From: Isoetes taiwanensis
Lineage: Eukaryota > Streptophyta > Lycopodiopsida > Isoetales > Isoetaceae
Direction of reading: 5' to 3'
Length of the DNA stretch: 64,000 nt
NCBI GenBank assembly: GCA_021234155.1
Contig: JAJEKV010000036.1
Location: 10,803,426 to 10,867,425 of the forward strand
Shown here: in pieces, positions 1 to 9,070 of the stretch
Numbering within the stretch: position 1 is the stretch's first letter
Layout: each line of letters opens with the position of its first letter
Made by a program: the position numbers and the translations under genes
The notes under the pieces: model-generated
What the model saw: the letters and a program-made list of their open reading frames with translations, nothing else
Told to the model about the DNA's origin: nothing
The model's database searches: none

Positions 1-112
1 GCTGATCCTGGCGATCTTCTTTGGACCGGTGATCTTTGATCTTCTTGGCCCGCGTCGATCCCTCTGCGATCATCTTTGGACCGGTGATCTTTGGTCATCT
101 TTGCACTTCCAT
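1..112 (-). CDS. N-terminal part of the histone H3-like protein, copy A (runs off the window)
   Basis: This matches the start of the H3-like gene seen complete at 4856-5584. The ATG at 110-112 corresponds to the ATG at 5582-5584. What follows is a decayed version of the glutamine/aspartate-rich tail repeat. Compared with copy B, the repeat is altered at many CTG triplets and the frame is broken. The histone-fold part lies beyond the left edge. The call is by homology to copy B only. Confidence 0.55.
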
Positions 113-868
113 AGTCTGCGGTTCTTCCTCCCCCACCACCGCCAAACGTTTGAGAATGCAATAGTGGTCCCAACGCCCGAGGCGAGGAGATAGCTGATTC
201 ATGAGCCACCGGGCACCATGGCCCTAGTCAACCGCCAAAGCACGGCGTGTGTAGACCCGTGGTTTTCAACACGTAATCCGCTCATTACACAAGAACTGGA
301 ATGGCCATGACTCCGTCTTGGGACATGGATGACATCAACTGGGCCACCTGACGTATGACCCGGCGACTTCCTCCAATGTCTCCGCTCGGGGGTGGGGAAC
401 GGCAGTCGGTACTTGTTGGATCGAGTGTGTCCATTTGCTACCACAATCTGATCATCGAATGGAATATTGTGGCGGGCGGTGGCGTCCACGGAAAACTCCT
501 TCCCCAACAACCTTACCGGCTTCGGCAAAGGTGACCCGACTAGGAAGCGGGTCGGGTTTTGAAATATTCGTCCACACTATTATTAATAGTGTGGGCGACA
601 TTTCCAAGGGTTTGCCCGAAGTCTTACAGAAGGACAACCTCCTCTACGCCCATCTGGCTGGCTTGTGATGGGAATAAGCGCCTGCGCCCTCTGGATTGGA
701 ATAGAAGTCTCGGCTGGCCGCTAGTAATGACCTCATCAACGATTCGGGCTTCGTCAAAAGCCTCATTTTGTGGGATTTGAGCTAGCGCCTTCCATGGACT
801 TGAGCGGATTTTAGGAAGGACAAGAAATTCAATTAAGCAATATTGTCTGTCCCGATCCCATAAACCCC
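113..868 (-). other. Leader between H3-like gene and palindrome array, copy A
   Basis: This segment is shared with 5585-6365. On the minus strand it has several overlapping short open frames, for example 199-528, whose apparent peptides differ between copies because of small insertions and deletions. It may be a broken upstream exon of the H3-like gene or a 5' untranslated leader. I see no recognisable domain. A short AT-rich palindromic patch (near 580-595) is present in both copies. Confidence 0.5.
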
Positions 869-869
869 T

Positions 870-1190
870 AGACTGAAAAATGTTCTGGTAGCCACGGTGC
901 GAAATCGGGCGATCCGAAAATGCCGACATCTGTTTTAAGCACCGTAGCCCGCGGTGCGAAAATAAGGCGATCCAGCTGCAGACAACCTGTTTTTCGCACC
1001 GTAGCCCGCGGTCTTGTCATCAGGCGATCAAAAAATGCCGACATCTGTTTTTCGCGCACCGTAGCCCGCGGTCGCGAAATAGGGTAGTCCAAAATTGCCG
1101 ACCCTTTGTTTTCGCGACCGTAGCCACGGTCTTGAAATCGCCCATCAAAAACTGCTGACATCCTGTTTTCGCACTGTAGCCACCATTAAA
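870..1190. repeat. Palindrome array 1, copy A
   Basis: About six units spaced roughly 55-62 bp each carry a variant of the palindrome ACCGTAGCCACGGT, usually extended outward by GC and then AAA/TTT. Several copies read ACCGTAGCCCGCGGT, which disturbs the symmetry. Spacers contain a recurring block like GATCAAAAACTGCCGACATC. The array lies downstream of the acidic-protein gene and upstream of the H3-like gene, as read on the minus strand. Confidence 0.85.
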
Positions 1191-1362
1191 GAATACCTAA
1201 CATATACATCTAACAAGGATTTATTGCTCACATTGAATTCTAACAATTAATGAATATCATAAATGAACATTCATACAAAAGCAATTTCGTCATATGAAAA
1301 CAATTGATACATTATAGAAAAGACAATTTATAGAAAAGACATTATATTAATACATAAGTTTT

Positions 1363-2854
1363 TTAAGTACATTTCCTTTTCTTGGCATCAGGGCCTGTAG
1401 TACCCGAATCAAAATCTTCTAAGTCCTCTTCTTTTACTCCAGCCCCAATTGCATCTAACAGATACAATATGTCAGGGTCCTTCTGTGCACAGGACAAGCG
1501 CAGTGTTTCCTTGTCCGCTCCACCCAAGCCTAGAGCTGCTTTATTTGCAAGGACAGAGTACATTTTGAAGCCCCCGAAGACATACATTGCGATAGCCCTA
1601 TCTACTGCTACCACTCGATCATAGTTTGAGGCTAGGGGCACGTGGTTGCCAGCTAATGACAGAGCCTTAAGCTTGAGGACCTCCTGTACTCCAGATGGAC
1701 TATATTTATTGTGAAACACAATAATTTCCCCCTTGTGAAGGTAGCCCATATAATGTGCAATACTGGCGTCCCTACCTAGGGTGACTCTCTGATGCCTTGC
1801 CCGCGAAGTCATCAATAAATAACTCCTGCATAAAAGAAACATCAGATTCAAGAAGAAATAGAAAATGAAACCAGATAAATACCTCTCTTTTGTCCCGTTC
1901 GACAACAGCTGGGTTTGTTATTTTGAAAGAGGACTTCGACAGCTCACGTTCTATGAATTCAGAAGCAGTGTTTGAAGAGCTAGCAGCTTCAAATTTGACA
2001 TCTTTCACTGCTTCATACCCTGCTTCAGCTTGCTGCATGACAATTTCAAATGCATCCTCTGGAGGTATTGAGGATCCATCATAAGTCACAGCCTCCATCA
2101 TTTGTTTGGGGACATCAGTCTCAAAGTCTATAAGTCCTCCCAGGCCTACAACATGGGCATATATCTGGCCCAATATCTCGTCTTCTCTCAACCCTGTCAC
2201 TTCAGATATGTCCGGCAGCAACAAGTATGGTTTCCCACCTACATGGATGGGATATGCTTCTGATAGCCCCCAAGTAGATAACTTTTTCTCGGAGACCTCC
2301 TCTTCCATAACCTCGATCTCCTCATTTTCCAGTACGAGCTTCTCTTCCTCAGGATCTATCGGCTCCTCTACTGGTGAGGCGGGGCGTTCTGTTTCAGCGA
2401 CCTGTGCACTTGAAGAAGAACTGGCATCTTTGCTTGGCTTAGTGTAAATCATGTATGTGTTGAACATGATATCTAGGCCGAAAAAACTTTCCTTCCCCTC
2501 TTGCCTGCACAGTTCTGCAGGTAATTTCTTCAAGAACCTTCTAATTCGGTCATGATCAGGTTTCGGAAACATCTTAAGAAAAGCTTGGATGCTTAGTGAA
2601 GGCAAACCAGATCCACGGGACATGGTTTCCGCGTCGGGACCAGCTCCAGCCATGAAGCTATGAAGGATGCCGCCATATGCATCAAGAAACTTTGTTACAC
2701 TCTCGCCATAATGTCTACGCCAGGCAAAATTATTATACACGGTGGTTGCATCCACTGGCTCCTCTAGCTCCTCCTCGAACTCTTCGGATGCTTCGGCGAA
2801 AATCCCGTTCTTTCTCCACTATTTTGTCATACCATGCGCTAAAACAGCTCCCAT
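1363..2854 (-). CDS. Unrecognised acidic protein with C-terminal KKRK motif, copy A (frameshifted)
   Basis: I do not recognise the family. The likely start is the ATG at 2852-2854, by comparison with 8344-8346. The product would be about 480 residues. It has an acidic N-terminal patch (EEFEEELEEP), a globular stretch, a Ser/Glu-rich linker (about 100 residues in), a second globular stretch containing LLLPDISEVTGLREDEILGQ, and a C-terminal part ending in DAKKRKCT, which could be a nuclear signal. A 57-bp segment at 1826-1882 has GT-AG ends and may be an intron, although it is also open in frame. Two one-base shifts break the frame: near 2795 and near 1805 (the latter absent from copy B). It lies between two palindrome arrays. 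The breaks may be real decay or consensus errors. Confidence 0.6.
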
Positions 2855-2949
2855 GCCTTATCGACCCGCTATTTGCCATTCTCGTGGAGCAAATACCTCG
2901 ATTTATGACACTTAGAATGTGAGCGCTTTGTAGCGGCTTGATTTGCAAT

Positions 2950-3345
2950 AGAGACTAAGAACGTGGCAACGATGCGAAAATAACACTTCCTTAATTTATG
3001 CTATGCACAAATTAGCGACCGTGGCTACGGTCGCGAAAACAAGACTTCGATAACTTATTCTATTCACAATTTTCGCACCGTGGCTACGGTCTGCGAAAAA
3101 TACCCATTCCATTTTTATTACATTGCATATTTTCGCCCCGCGTGGCTACGGTCGCGAAAACAACACTTCAATATCTTATTGTATGTATAACTTCGCCGCG
3201 TGGCTGCACCGAAGTCGCGAATATACCCCTTTCGTTTTTATGCTATGCACATTTTCGGACCAGGTGGCTACGGTGCGAAAATGGCCCTTCCATATTTTAT
3301 GAGAGCCACAATTTCCAAGACCGTAAGTACGGTTGTGAAAACACA
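2950..3345. repeat. Palindrome array 2, copy A
   Basis: Six units spaced about 59-62 bp carry ACCGTGGCTACGGT, the reverse complement of the array 1 core, usually within CGCACC...GGTGCG. The units sit near 3018, 3077, 3137, 3197, 3259 and 3320. The last unit reads ACCGTAAGTACGGT in this copy and is also the most diverged in copy B. Spacers are AT-rich and differ from those of arrays 1 and 3. The array lies between the BAH gene and the acidic-protein gene. Confidence 0.88.
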
Positions 3346-3593
3346 TCCACAATCGAGTTGTACATAACATGGCTACTTTAAGTCTTATATCCCAATGAAA
3401 GCAAATGTTTGCAATTAATATACAATAGATCTCCGGTTAACAATCACTTATAATATTAGATAGATTCATATCTGACGATATGACTTTGGGTGGCATGCAT
3501 GACCCCAATTTATAGCATTCTTCTCTCAAGGCTTTCCCACCTTCCGCCATCTATCATGAAATGAAAGAAGTTTAAGTCTGTCTCAAACTCCAA

Positions 3594-3957
3594 TTACCGC
3601 CGAACATCGAATAGAGACCACTCGCTCTCCGCTCTCAGACTTTTGAACAGCTGATTATCCTTATGAATGTTCAAGTCTATGACAACGGAATGAGTGCCAT
3701 CATTGTCATCTTGTTCGACAGGAATCCAGACGTACTTTCTTCCTTCACGGACATTTCGCCATCTCCTATACTTAAAAGTGACATACAGAGTTTGCTTCCG
3801 AATGCAATATCTGAACCGAACCGTGTCTCGACTTATCCTGCATTCAGTACATTCAGCTCCATCGTGAAGTCGAGCACTCCAACCTTCAAGAAATACACTA
3901 TCTAAAAAACTATCCGCCGACTGTTGAACTGTAAACATCTTCAAGGTCTTCTTTACA
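3594..3957 (-). pseudogene. 3' part of BAH-domain protein gene, copy A (5'-truncated)
   Basis: The frame of about 116 residues at 3594-3944 matches the C-terminus of the gene at 9071-10134 and ends at the same stop. Similarity stops at about 3957, so the BAH domain, first exon and promoter are missing and unrelated DNA follows. The C-terminal frame is intact here and shows that the break near 9390 in copy B is a one-base shift. With no promoter or start codon it is unlikely to be expressed as such. Confidence 0.75.
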
Positions 3958-4009
3958 TCCCTAAATCAATACTCAGAATGTATATACGCTATATACGTAC
4001 ATTATATAC

Positions 4010-4378
4010 ATGTGTATTTTGTACATTATGCTCGTATGTATAACCAATAATGCTGCTACAGTGCATGTCAATAATTTTGTTCGATATAAGTACGGTTTCA
4101 CTCAATGCAGAAGGCGTCCATTTGCTATGTCTCTGCCTCCTCGTCCCGAAGATATGGACTCCATTACTTGCACTATGACATATAATGATCTTTATAGATG
4201 TTCTCATAGGGGTATCCCCCTTGATCCCTGGCTGGAAGGAGTAGCAGAGGGCCGAAATCGTTCTTCCGGAGGGTTTTATCGTGTTGTTATCCACCTTTGG
4301 AAGGGTTCCAGAGCGTGGCGTCTATGAGATTAATCGCATCACTCAACTACCTTTCAATGATGATCCCGATCGCGAATA
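4010..4378 (+). pseudogene. Unrecognised C-terminal coding fragment
   Basis: A plus-strand frame at 4010-4327 can be continued, after one base shift near 4290, to a stop at 4376-4378. The second part contains GVYEINRITQLPFNDD, which looks like real coding sequence. It sits in the gap between truncated copy A and the third palindrome array, opposite in strand to the unit genes, and has no counterpart in copy B. It may be the last exon of a gene broken by the rearrangement. Function unknown. Confidence 0.35.
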
Positions 4379-4380
4379 AG

Positions 4381-4515
4381 CTTCTTCATTCATGTATGCT
4401 ATGCCTCTTATATGAGTTCTATGTACATGCTATGCCTCTTATATGAGTTATAAGTATGTAACCATAAGTGATACATGTGATCCGTCTATTCATTCAAGAT
4501 TCTCTTAGCAATGTG
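4381..4515. repeat. Short direct repeat
   Basis: The segment ATGCTATGCCTCTTATATGA occurs twice in direct orientation, about 35 bp apart, just before palindrome array 3. No gene is visible. Confidence 0.55.
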
Positions 4516-4519
4516 TGGA

Positions 4520-4722
4520 ATAGTGCGTTTTCGCACCGTAGTCACGCGGTCGTTGGTTATTCCCTCAAAAACTTTGGAACCACTATTTTTTATTGCCGTG
4601 GCCCGCGTTAAATAGACCTTCCCAAAGAATGTGGAATCGTCATTTTCACACCGTGGCGACGGTGCGAAATAGACCTTCCCACAGAATGTGGAATAGTCAT
4701 TTTCGCACCGTGGCCACGGTCA
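4520..4722. repeat. Palindrome array 3
   Basis: Four units carry variants of the same palindrome, for example ACCGTGGCCACGGT at the last unit. The spacers (AATAGACCTTCCCACAGAAT and similar) are distinct from those of arrays 1 and 2. It lies immediately downstream of the H3-like gene as read on the minus strand, so each gene of the unit is followed by such an array. Several palindromes are imperfect. Confidence 0.82.
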
Positions 4723-4855
4723 ACACTAGTAAATAAATGCAAATTACCCCAATAAATAGAATAGCAAATAATTACTGGATAAATATAAAACACTCATCAC
4801 GATAAATACTAAAACACTCATATATTAAGAAACAAAAAGTGTTACAAAAAGGATG

Positions 4856-5584
4856 CTAAGGGAGGTATCCACGGAAGTATCTAGCTAAGGCATAATTGTT
4901 GCCCTCGCCATGATGCTGCGTCCTCTGTGCACCTACAATGGACATTTGTCCTCAAAGAGGCTAATTAGATGAGCCTCTGCTGCCTCTTGCAGTATGTCCA
5001 AGGCCTCTGCCTGGATTCTATTCACCTCCTCCTCCACCATCGGGACGAAGTCTGGTGCTCTGTCCCTCCTCCTCCTCCTTGATTCCTTCCTCCTCTCAAT
5101 AATTTCCTGCATCTCAAACCTGACCATTCTAGCGAAGGCAAGCTTGGGAATCAGAGGCTGGGTGCGTGCCTGCCAGTACCTAATCTCCCTCAAAGCCTGA
5201 GTGCCAGGAGGAGCACCCTTCATCTTCTCAGGGCCACCATATCTAACACTAGGCTCCCCTTCCTTAGGCTTCCGCTTATTACCAAGCTTATCAGTCTCCT
5301 TGCCTGCATCTCTCTCAGCTTGTCTCGCACTAGGAACAAGCCTAGGAGGCTTTGCTTGCTCTCAGTTTCTTCGCACGGATTTCAGCTTTTTTCGGGGGCT
5401 TCCTAGTACCTGTTCCACTCGAACTAGGGTTCCCGGGATCAACATGCTGGTCCACCTGATGATGATCTTGCTGGGGCGGCTGATCCTGCTGATCTTGCTG
5501 GACCAGCTGATGCTGATCTTGCTGGCCCGTCTGATCCTGCTGATCATGCTGGACCAGCTGATGCTGGTCATGCTGCACTTCCAT
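4856..5584 (-). CDS. Divergent histone H3, CENH3-like, with Q/D-rich tail and loop-1 insertion
   Basis: The histone fold is clear. PGTQALREIRYWQ matches the H3 alpha-N helix (PGTVALREIRRYQ), PLIPKLAFARMVR matches alpha-1, AEALDILQEAAEAHL matches alpha-2, LFED leads into loop 2, and ALARYFRG near the end matches the alpha-C segment (QLARRIRG). The AEAL...LQEAAE form and a long loop 1 favour CENH3 over canonical H3. Between alpha-1 and alpha-2 (about 5020-5103) there are some 20 extra residues including RRRRRDR, which is unusual. The N-terminal tail from the ATG at 5582-5584 is about 45 residues of Q/D/H-rich repeat, then a basic segment (TRKPPKKAEIRAKK). Two one-base frame breaks are needed, near 5348 and near 4933. 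It could be a decaying gene, or intact with consensus errors. It would act in chromatin, possibly at centromeres. Confidence 0.75.
5440..5584 (-). repeat. Coding tandem repeat in the H3-like tail
   Basis: Imperfect copies of a roughly 24-48 bp block built on CTGATCCTGCTGATCTTGCT (plus strand) encode repeats such as QHDQQDQ and QQDQHQLV on the minus strand. The period is a multiple of three, so repeat gain or loss would keep the frame. The complementary strand gives a leucine-rich frame that I treat as a shadow. Confidence 0.7.
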
Positions 5585-6365
5585 AGTCTGCAGTTCTTCC
5601 TCCCCCCCACCACTGCCAAACGTTTGGGAATGCAATAGTGGTCCCAACGTCTGAGACGAGGAGATAGCTTCGATTCATGAGCCACCGGGCACCATGGCCC
5701 TAGTCAACCGCCAAAGCACTGGCCGTGTGTAGACCCGGTGGTTTTCAACACGTAATCCAGCTCATTACACAAGAATCGGAATGGCCATGACTCGTGCGGA
5801 CATGGATGACATCAACCTGGGCCACACGACGTATGACCCGACGACTTCCTCCAATGTCTCCGCTCCAGGGGTGGGGAACGGCAGGCTGGCTGTTGGATCG
5901 GGTGAGTGTCCATCGCTACCACAATCTGATCATCCGAACTGGAATATTGTGGCATGACGGTGGCGTCCAATGGAAAACTCCTTCCCCAACAACCTTACCG
6001 GCCGGCAAGGTGACCCGACTAGGAAGCACGGTCGGGTTTTTCGAAATATTCGGCCCACACTATTATTAATAGTGTGGGACGACATTTCCAAGGGTTTGCC
6101 CGGTCTTACGTAAGGACAACCTCCTCTACGCCCATCTGGCGGGCTTGTGATGGGAATAAGCGCCTCGCCCTCTGTGGATCGGAATAGAAGTCTCGGCCGC
6201 GCTAGTAATGACCTCATCAACATTCTCCGGGCGCCGTCAAGCCCTCATTTTGTGGGATTTCGAGCTAGCGCCTTCCATGGACTTGAGCGGATTTTAGGAA
6301 GGACAAGAAATTCAATTAAGCAATATTGTTCCGTCCCATCCCATAAACCCCTAGACTGAAAAAAA
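5585..6365 (-). other. Leader between palindrome array and H3-like gene, copy B
   Basis: This is the counterpart of 113-868, lying upstream of the H3-like gene on the minus strand. Short minus-strand frames such as 5930-6223 differ from those of copy A. I cannot identify an exon with confidence. It may hold the promoter and 5' leader of the H3-like gene. Confidence 0.45.
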
Positions 6366-6680
6366 ATGTTCGGTAGCCACGGTGCGAAATCGGGCGATCC
6401 GAAACCGCCGACATCTGTTTTAAGCACCGTAGCCCGCGGTGCGAAATAGGGCAGTCCAGAATCGCTACCAGAGCGCTGCTTTTTTTCTACCGTAGCCACG
6501 GTCGAAATCGGCGATCAAAAACTGCCGACATCTGTTTTTTTGACCGTAGCCCGCGGTGCAAAAAAAAGGGTAGTCCAAAATTGCCGATCGCTTTGTTTTA
6601 CCGCATCAGAGCCCGCGGTCTAAATCGCCAAATCAAAAAATGGCGACATCCCGTTTTTTTACGCCTTTGTAGCCACCATT
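6366..6680. repeat. Palindrome array 1, copy B
   Basis: About six units at roughly 58-60 bp spacing carry ACCGTAGCCACGGT variants near 6371, 6426, 6489, 6543, 6604 and 6665. The last two are strongly decayed. The array is homologous to 870-1190. Confidence 0.85.
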
Positions 6681-6855
6681 AAAGAATACCTAACATATAC
6701 ATCTAACAAGGATTTATTGCTCACATTGAATTCTAACAATTAATGAATATCATAAATGAACATTCATACAAAAGCAATTTCGTCATATGAAAACAATTGA
6801 TACATTATAGAAAAGACAATTTATAGAAAAGACATTATATTAATACATAAGTTTT

Positions 6856-8346
6856 TTAAGTACATTTCCTTTTCTTGGCATCAGGGCCTGTAGTACCCGA
6901 ATCAAAATCTTCTAAGTCCTCTTCTTTTACTCCAGCCCCAATTGCATCTAACAGGATACAATATGTCGTGGTCCTTCATTACGCACGGACAAGCTGCAGA
7001 TGTTTCCTTGTCCGCTCCACCCAAGCCTAGAGCTGCTTTATTTGCAAGGGCCAGAGTACATTTTGAAGCCCCCGAAGACATACATTATGATAGCCCTATC
7101 TCTTTGCTACCACTTTCGATCATAGTTTGAGGCTAGGGGCACGTGGTTGCCGACTAATGACATGAGCCTTAAGCTTGAGGACCTCCCCGTACTCGGATGG
7201 ACTATATTTATTGTGAAACACAATAATTTCCCCCTTGTGAAGGTAGCCCATATAATGTGCAATACTGGCGTCCCTACCTAGGGTGACTCTCTGATGCCTT
7301 GCACAGAAGTCATCAATAAATAACTCCTGCATAAAAGAAACATCGATTCAAGAAGAAATAGAAAATGAAACCGGATAAATACCTCTCTTTTGTCCCGCTC
7401 GACAACAAATTGGGTTTGTTATTTTGAAAGAGGACTTGACGACTCACGTTCTATGAATTCGAAGCGGTGTTTGAAGAGCTAGCAGACTTCAAATTTGACA
7501 TCTTTCACTGCTTCATACCCTGCTTCAGCTTGCTGCATGACAATTTCAAATGCATCCTCCGGAGGTATTGAGGATCCATCATAAGTCACAAAGCTCCATC
7601 ATTTGTTTGGGGACATCAGTCTCAAAGTCTATAAGTCCTCCCGGGCCTACAACATGGGCATATATCTGGCCCAATATCTCGTCTTCTCTCAACCCTGTCA
7701 CTTCAGATATGTCCGGCAGCAACAAGTATGGTTTCCCACCTACATGGATGGGATATGCTTCTGATAGCCCCCAAGTAGATAACTTTTTCTCGGAGACCTC
7801 CTCTTCCATAACCTCGATCTCCTCATTTTCCAAAGACTGAGCTTCTCTTCCTCGGGATCTATCGGCTCCTCTCGGTGAGGCGGGGCGTTCTGTTTCAGCG
7901 ACCTGTGCACTTGAAGAAGAACTGGCATCTTTGCTTGGCTTAGTGTAAATCATGTATGTGTTGAACATGATATCTAGGCCGAAAAAACTTTCCTTCCCCT
8001 CTTGCCCTTGCGATTATTTGTAATTTCTTCAAGAACCTTCTAATTCGGTCATGATCGGGTTTGGAAACATCTTAAGAAAAGCTTGGATGCTTAGTGAAGG
8101 CAAACCCGATCCACGGGACATGGTTTCACGTCGGGACCAGCTCCACCATGAAGCTATGAAGGATGCCGCCATATGCATCGATAAACCTGTTACACTCTGC
8201 CATAATGTCCACGCCAGCAAAATTATTATACACGTTGGTTGCATCCATTTGGCTCCTCTAGCTCCTCCTCGAACTCTTGGGATGCTTCGACGAAAATCCC
8301 GTTCTTTCTCCACTATTTTGTCATACCATGCGCTAACAGCTCCCAT
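6856..8346 (-). CDS. Unrecognised acidic protein with C-terminal KKRK motif, copy B (frameshifted)
   Basis: This is the second copy of the gene at 1363-2854. The ATG at 8344-8346 begins MGAVSAWYDKIVEKERDF, and the open frame then breaks in the acidic patch. Further breaks lie near 8225, 8000, 7880, 7590, 7470 and 7150. The possible intron is at 7327-7382 and is one base shorter than in copy A. At the splice junction copy B keeps the frame (ELFIDDFCARHQRVTLGRD) where copy A is shifted. The two copies are therefore broken in different places. No family is recognised; the acidic segments and terminal basic cluster suggest a nuclear protein. Confidence 0.6.
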
Positions 8347-8449
8347 GCCTTATCGACCCGCTATTTGCCATTCTCGTGCGGCGCCCTCGATTTATGACAC
8401 TTAGAATGTGAGCTTTTGTAGCGACTTGATTTGCAATAGAGACTAAGAA

Positions 8450-8815
8450 CGTGGCAACGATGCTTGAAAATAACACTTCCTTAATTTATGCTATGCACAA
8501 ATTCGCACCGTGGCTACGGTGCGAAAACAAGACTTCGATAACTTATTCTATTCACAATTTCGCACCGTGGCTACGGTGCGAAAATACCCATTCCATTTTT
8601 TATTACGTGCATATTTTTCGCACCGGTAGCTCACGGTCGCGAAAAACAACACTTCAATATCTTATTGTATGTATAACCGCACCGCATACGGTGCGGAATA
8701 TACCCCTTTCGCTTTTTTATGCTATGCACATTTTCAAGATCGTGGCTACGGTGCGAAAATGGCCCCTTCCATATTTTATGAGAGCCACAATTTCAAGACC
8801 GTAAGTGCGGTGTGA
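8450..8815. repeat. Palindrome array 2, copy B
   Basis: Six units lie at 57-60 bp spacing, with cores near 8507, 8564, 8622, 8681, 8739 and 8798. The first two are perfect ACCGTGGCTACGGT inside CGCACC...GGTGCG. The array lies downstream of the BAH gene and upstream of the acidic-protein gene. Confidence 0.9.
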
Positions 8816-9070
8816 AAACACATCCACAATCAGAGTTGTACATAACATGGCTACTTTAAGTCTTATATCCCAATGAAAGCAAATGTTTGCAATTAATATA
8901 CAATATAGATCTCCAGTTAACAATCACTTATAATATTAGATAGATTCATATACAGATATGACTTTGGGTGGCATGCATGACCCCAATTTATAGCATTCTT
9001 CTCTGCGCTTTCCCACCTTCTGGCCATCTATCATGAAATGGAAGAAGTTTAAGTCTGTCTCAAACTCCAA

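Larger units (their letters stand above)
1..3957. repeat. Tandem multigene unit, copy A (truncated at its right end)
   Basis: This stretch is repeated in the same orientation at about 5460-9437, with an offset of 5.46-5.50 kb. The order of parts is the same in both: start of the H3-like gene, leader, palindrome array, acidic-protein gene, palindrome array, BAH-protein gene. Similarity is high throughout and includes non-coding DNA. Copy A loses similarity at about 3957, inside the BAH gene, so the 5' part of that gene and its promoter are absent. The left end runs off the window, so further units may lie to the left. Confidence 0.93.

Noticed and set aside
1826-1882. Hydrophobic segment as a membrane span in the acidic protein
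   Set aside because: The segment has clean GT-AG ends and varies in length between copies, so it is more likely a short intron.
2950-3345. Regular palindromes at about 60-bp spacing look like a CRISPR array
   Set aside because: The genome is a plant's. The repeats are short and imperfect, spacers recur between copies, and there are no cas genes.
4856-5223. Canonical histone H3 pseudogene
   Set aside because: The differences are spread over the whole fold, the alpha-2 helix keeps a CENH3-like pattern, and the loop-1 insertion keeps the frame, so random decay of H3 fits poorly.
5201-5638. Plus-strand leucine-rich frame of 145 residues with a membrane-like look
   Set aside because: It is the complement of the Q/D-rich minisatellite in the H3-like gene; the minus strand carries the recognised histone fold.
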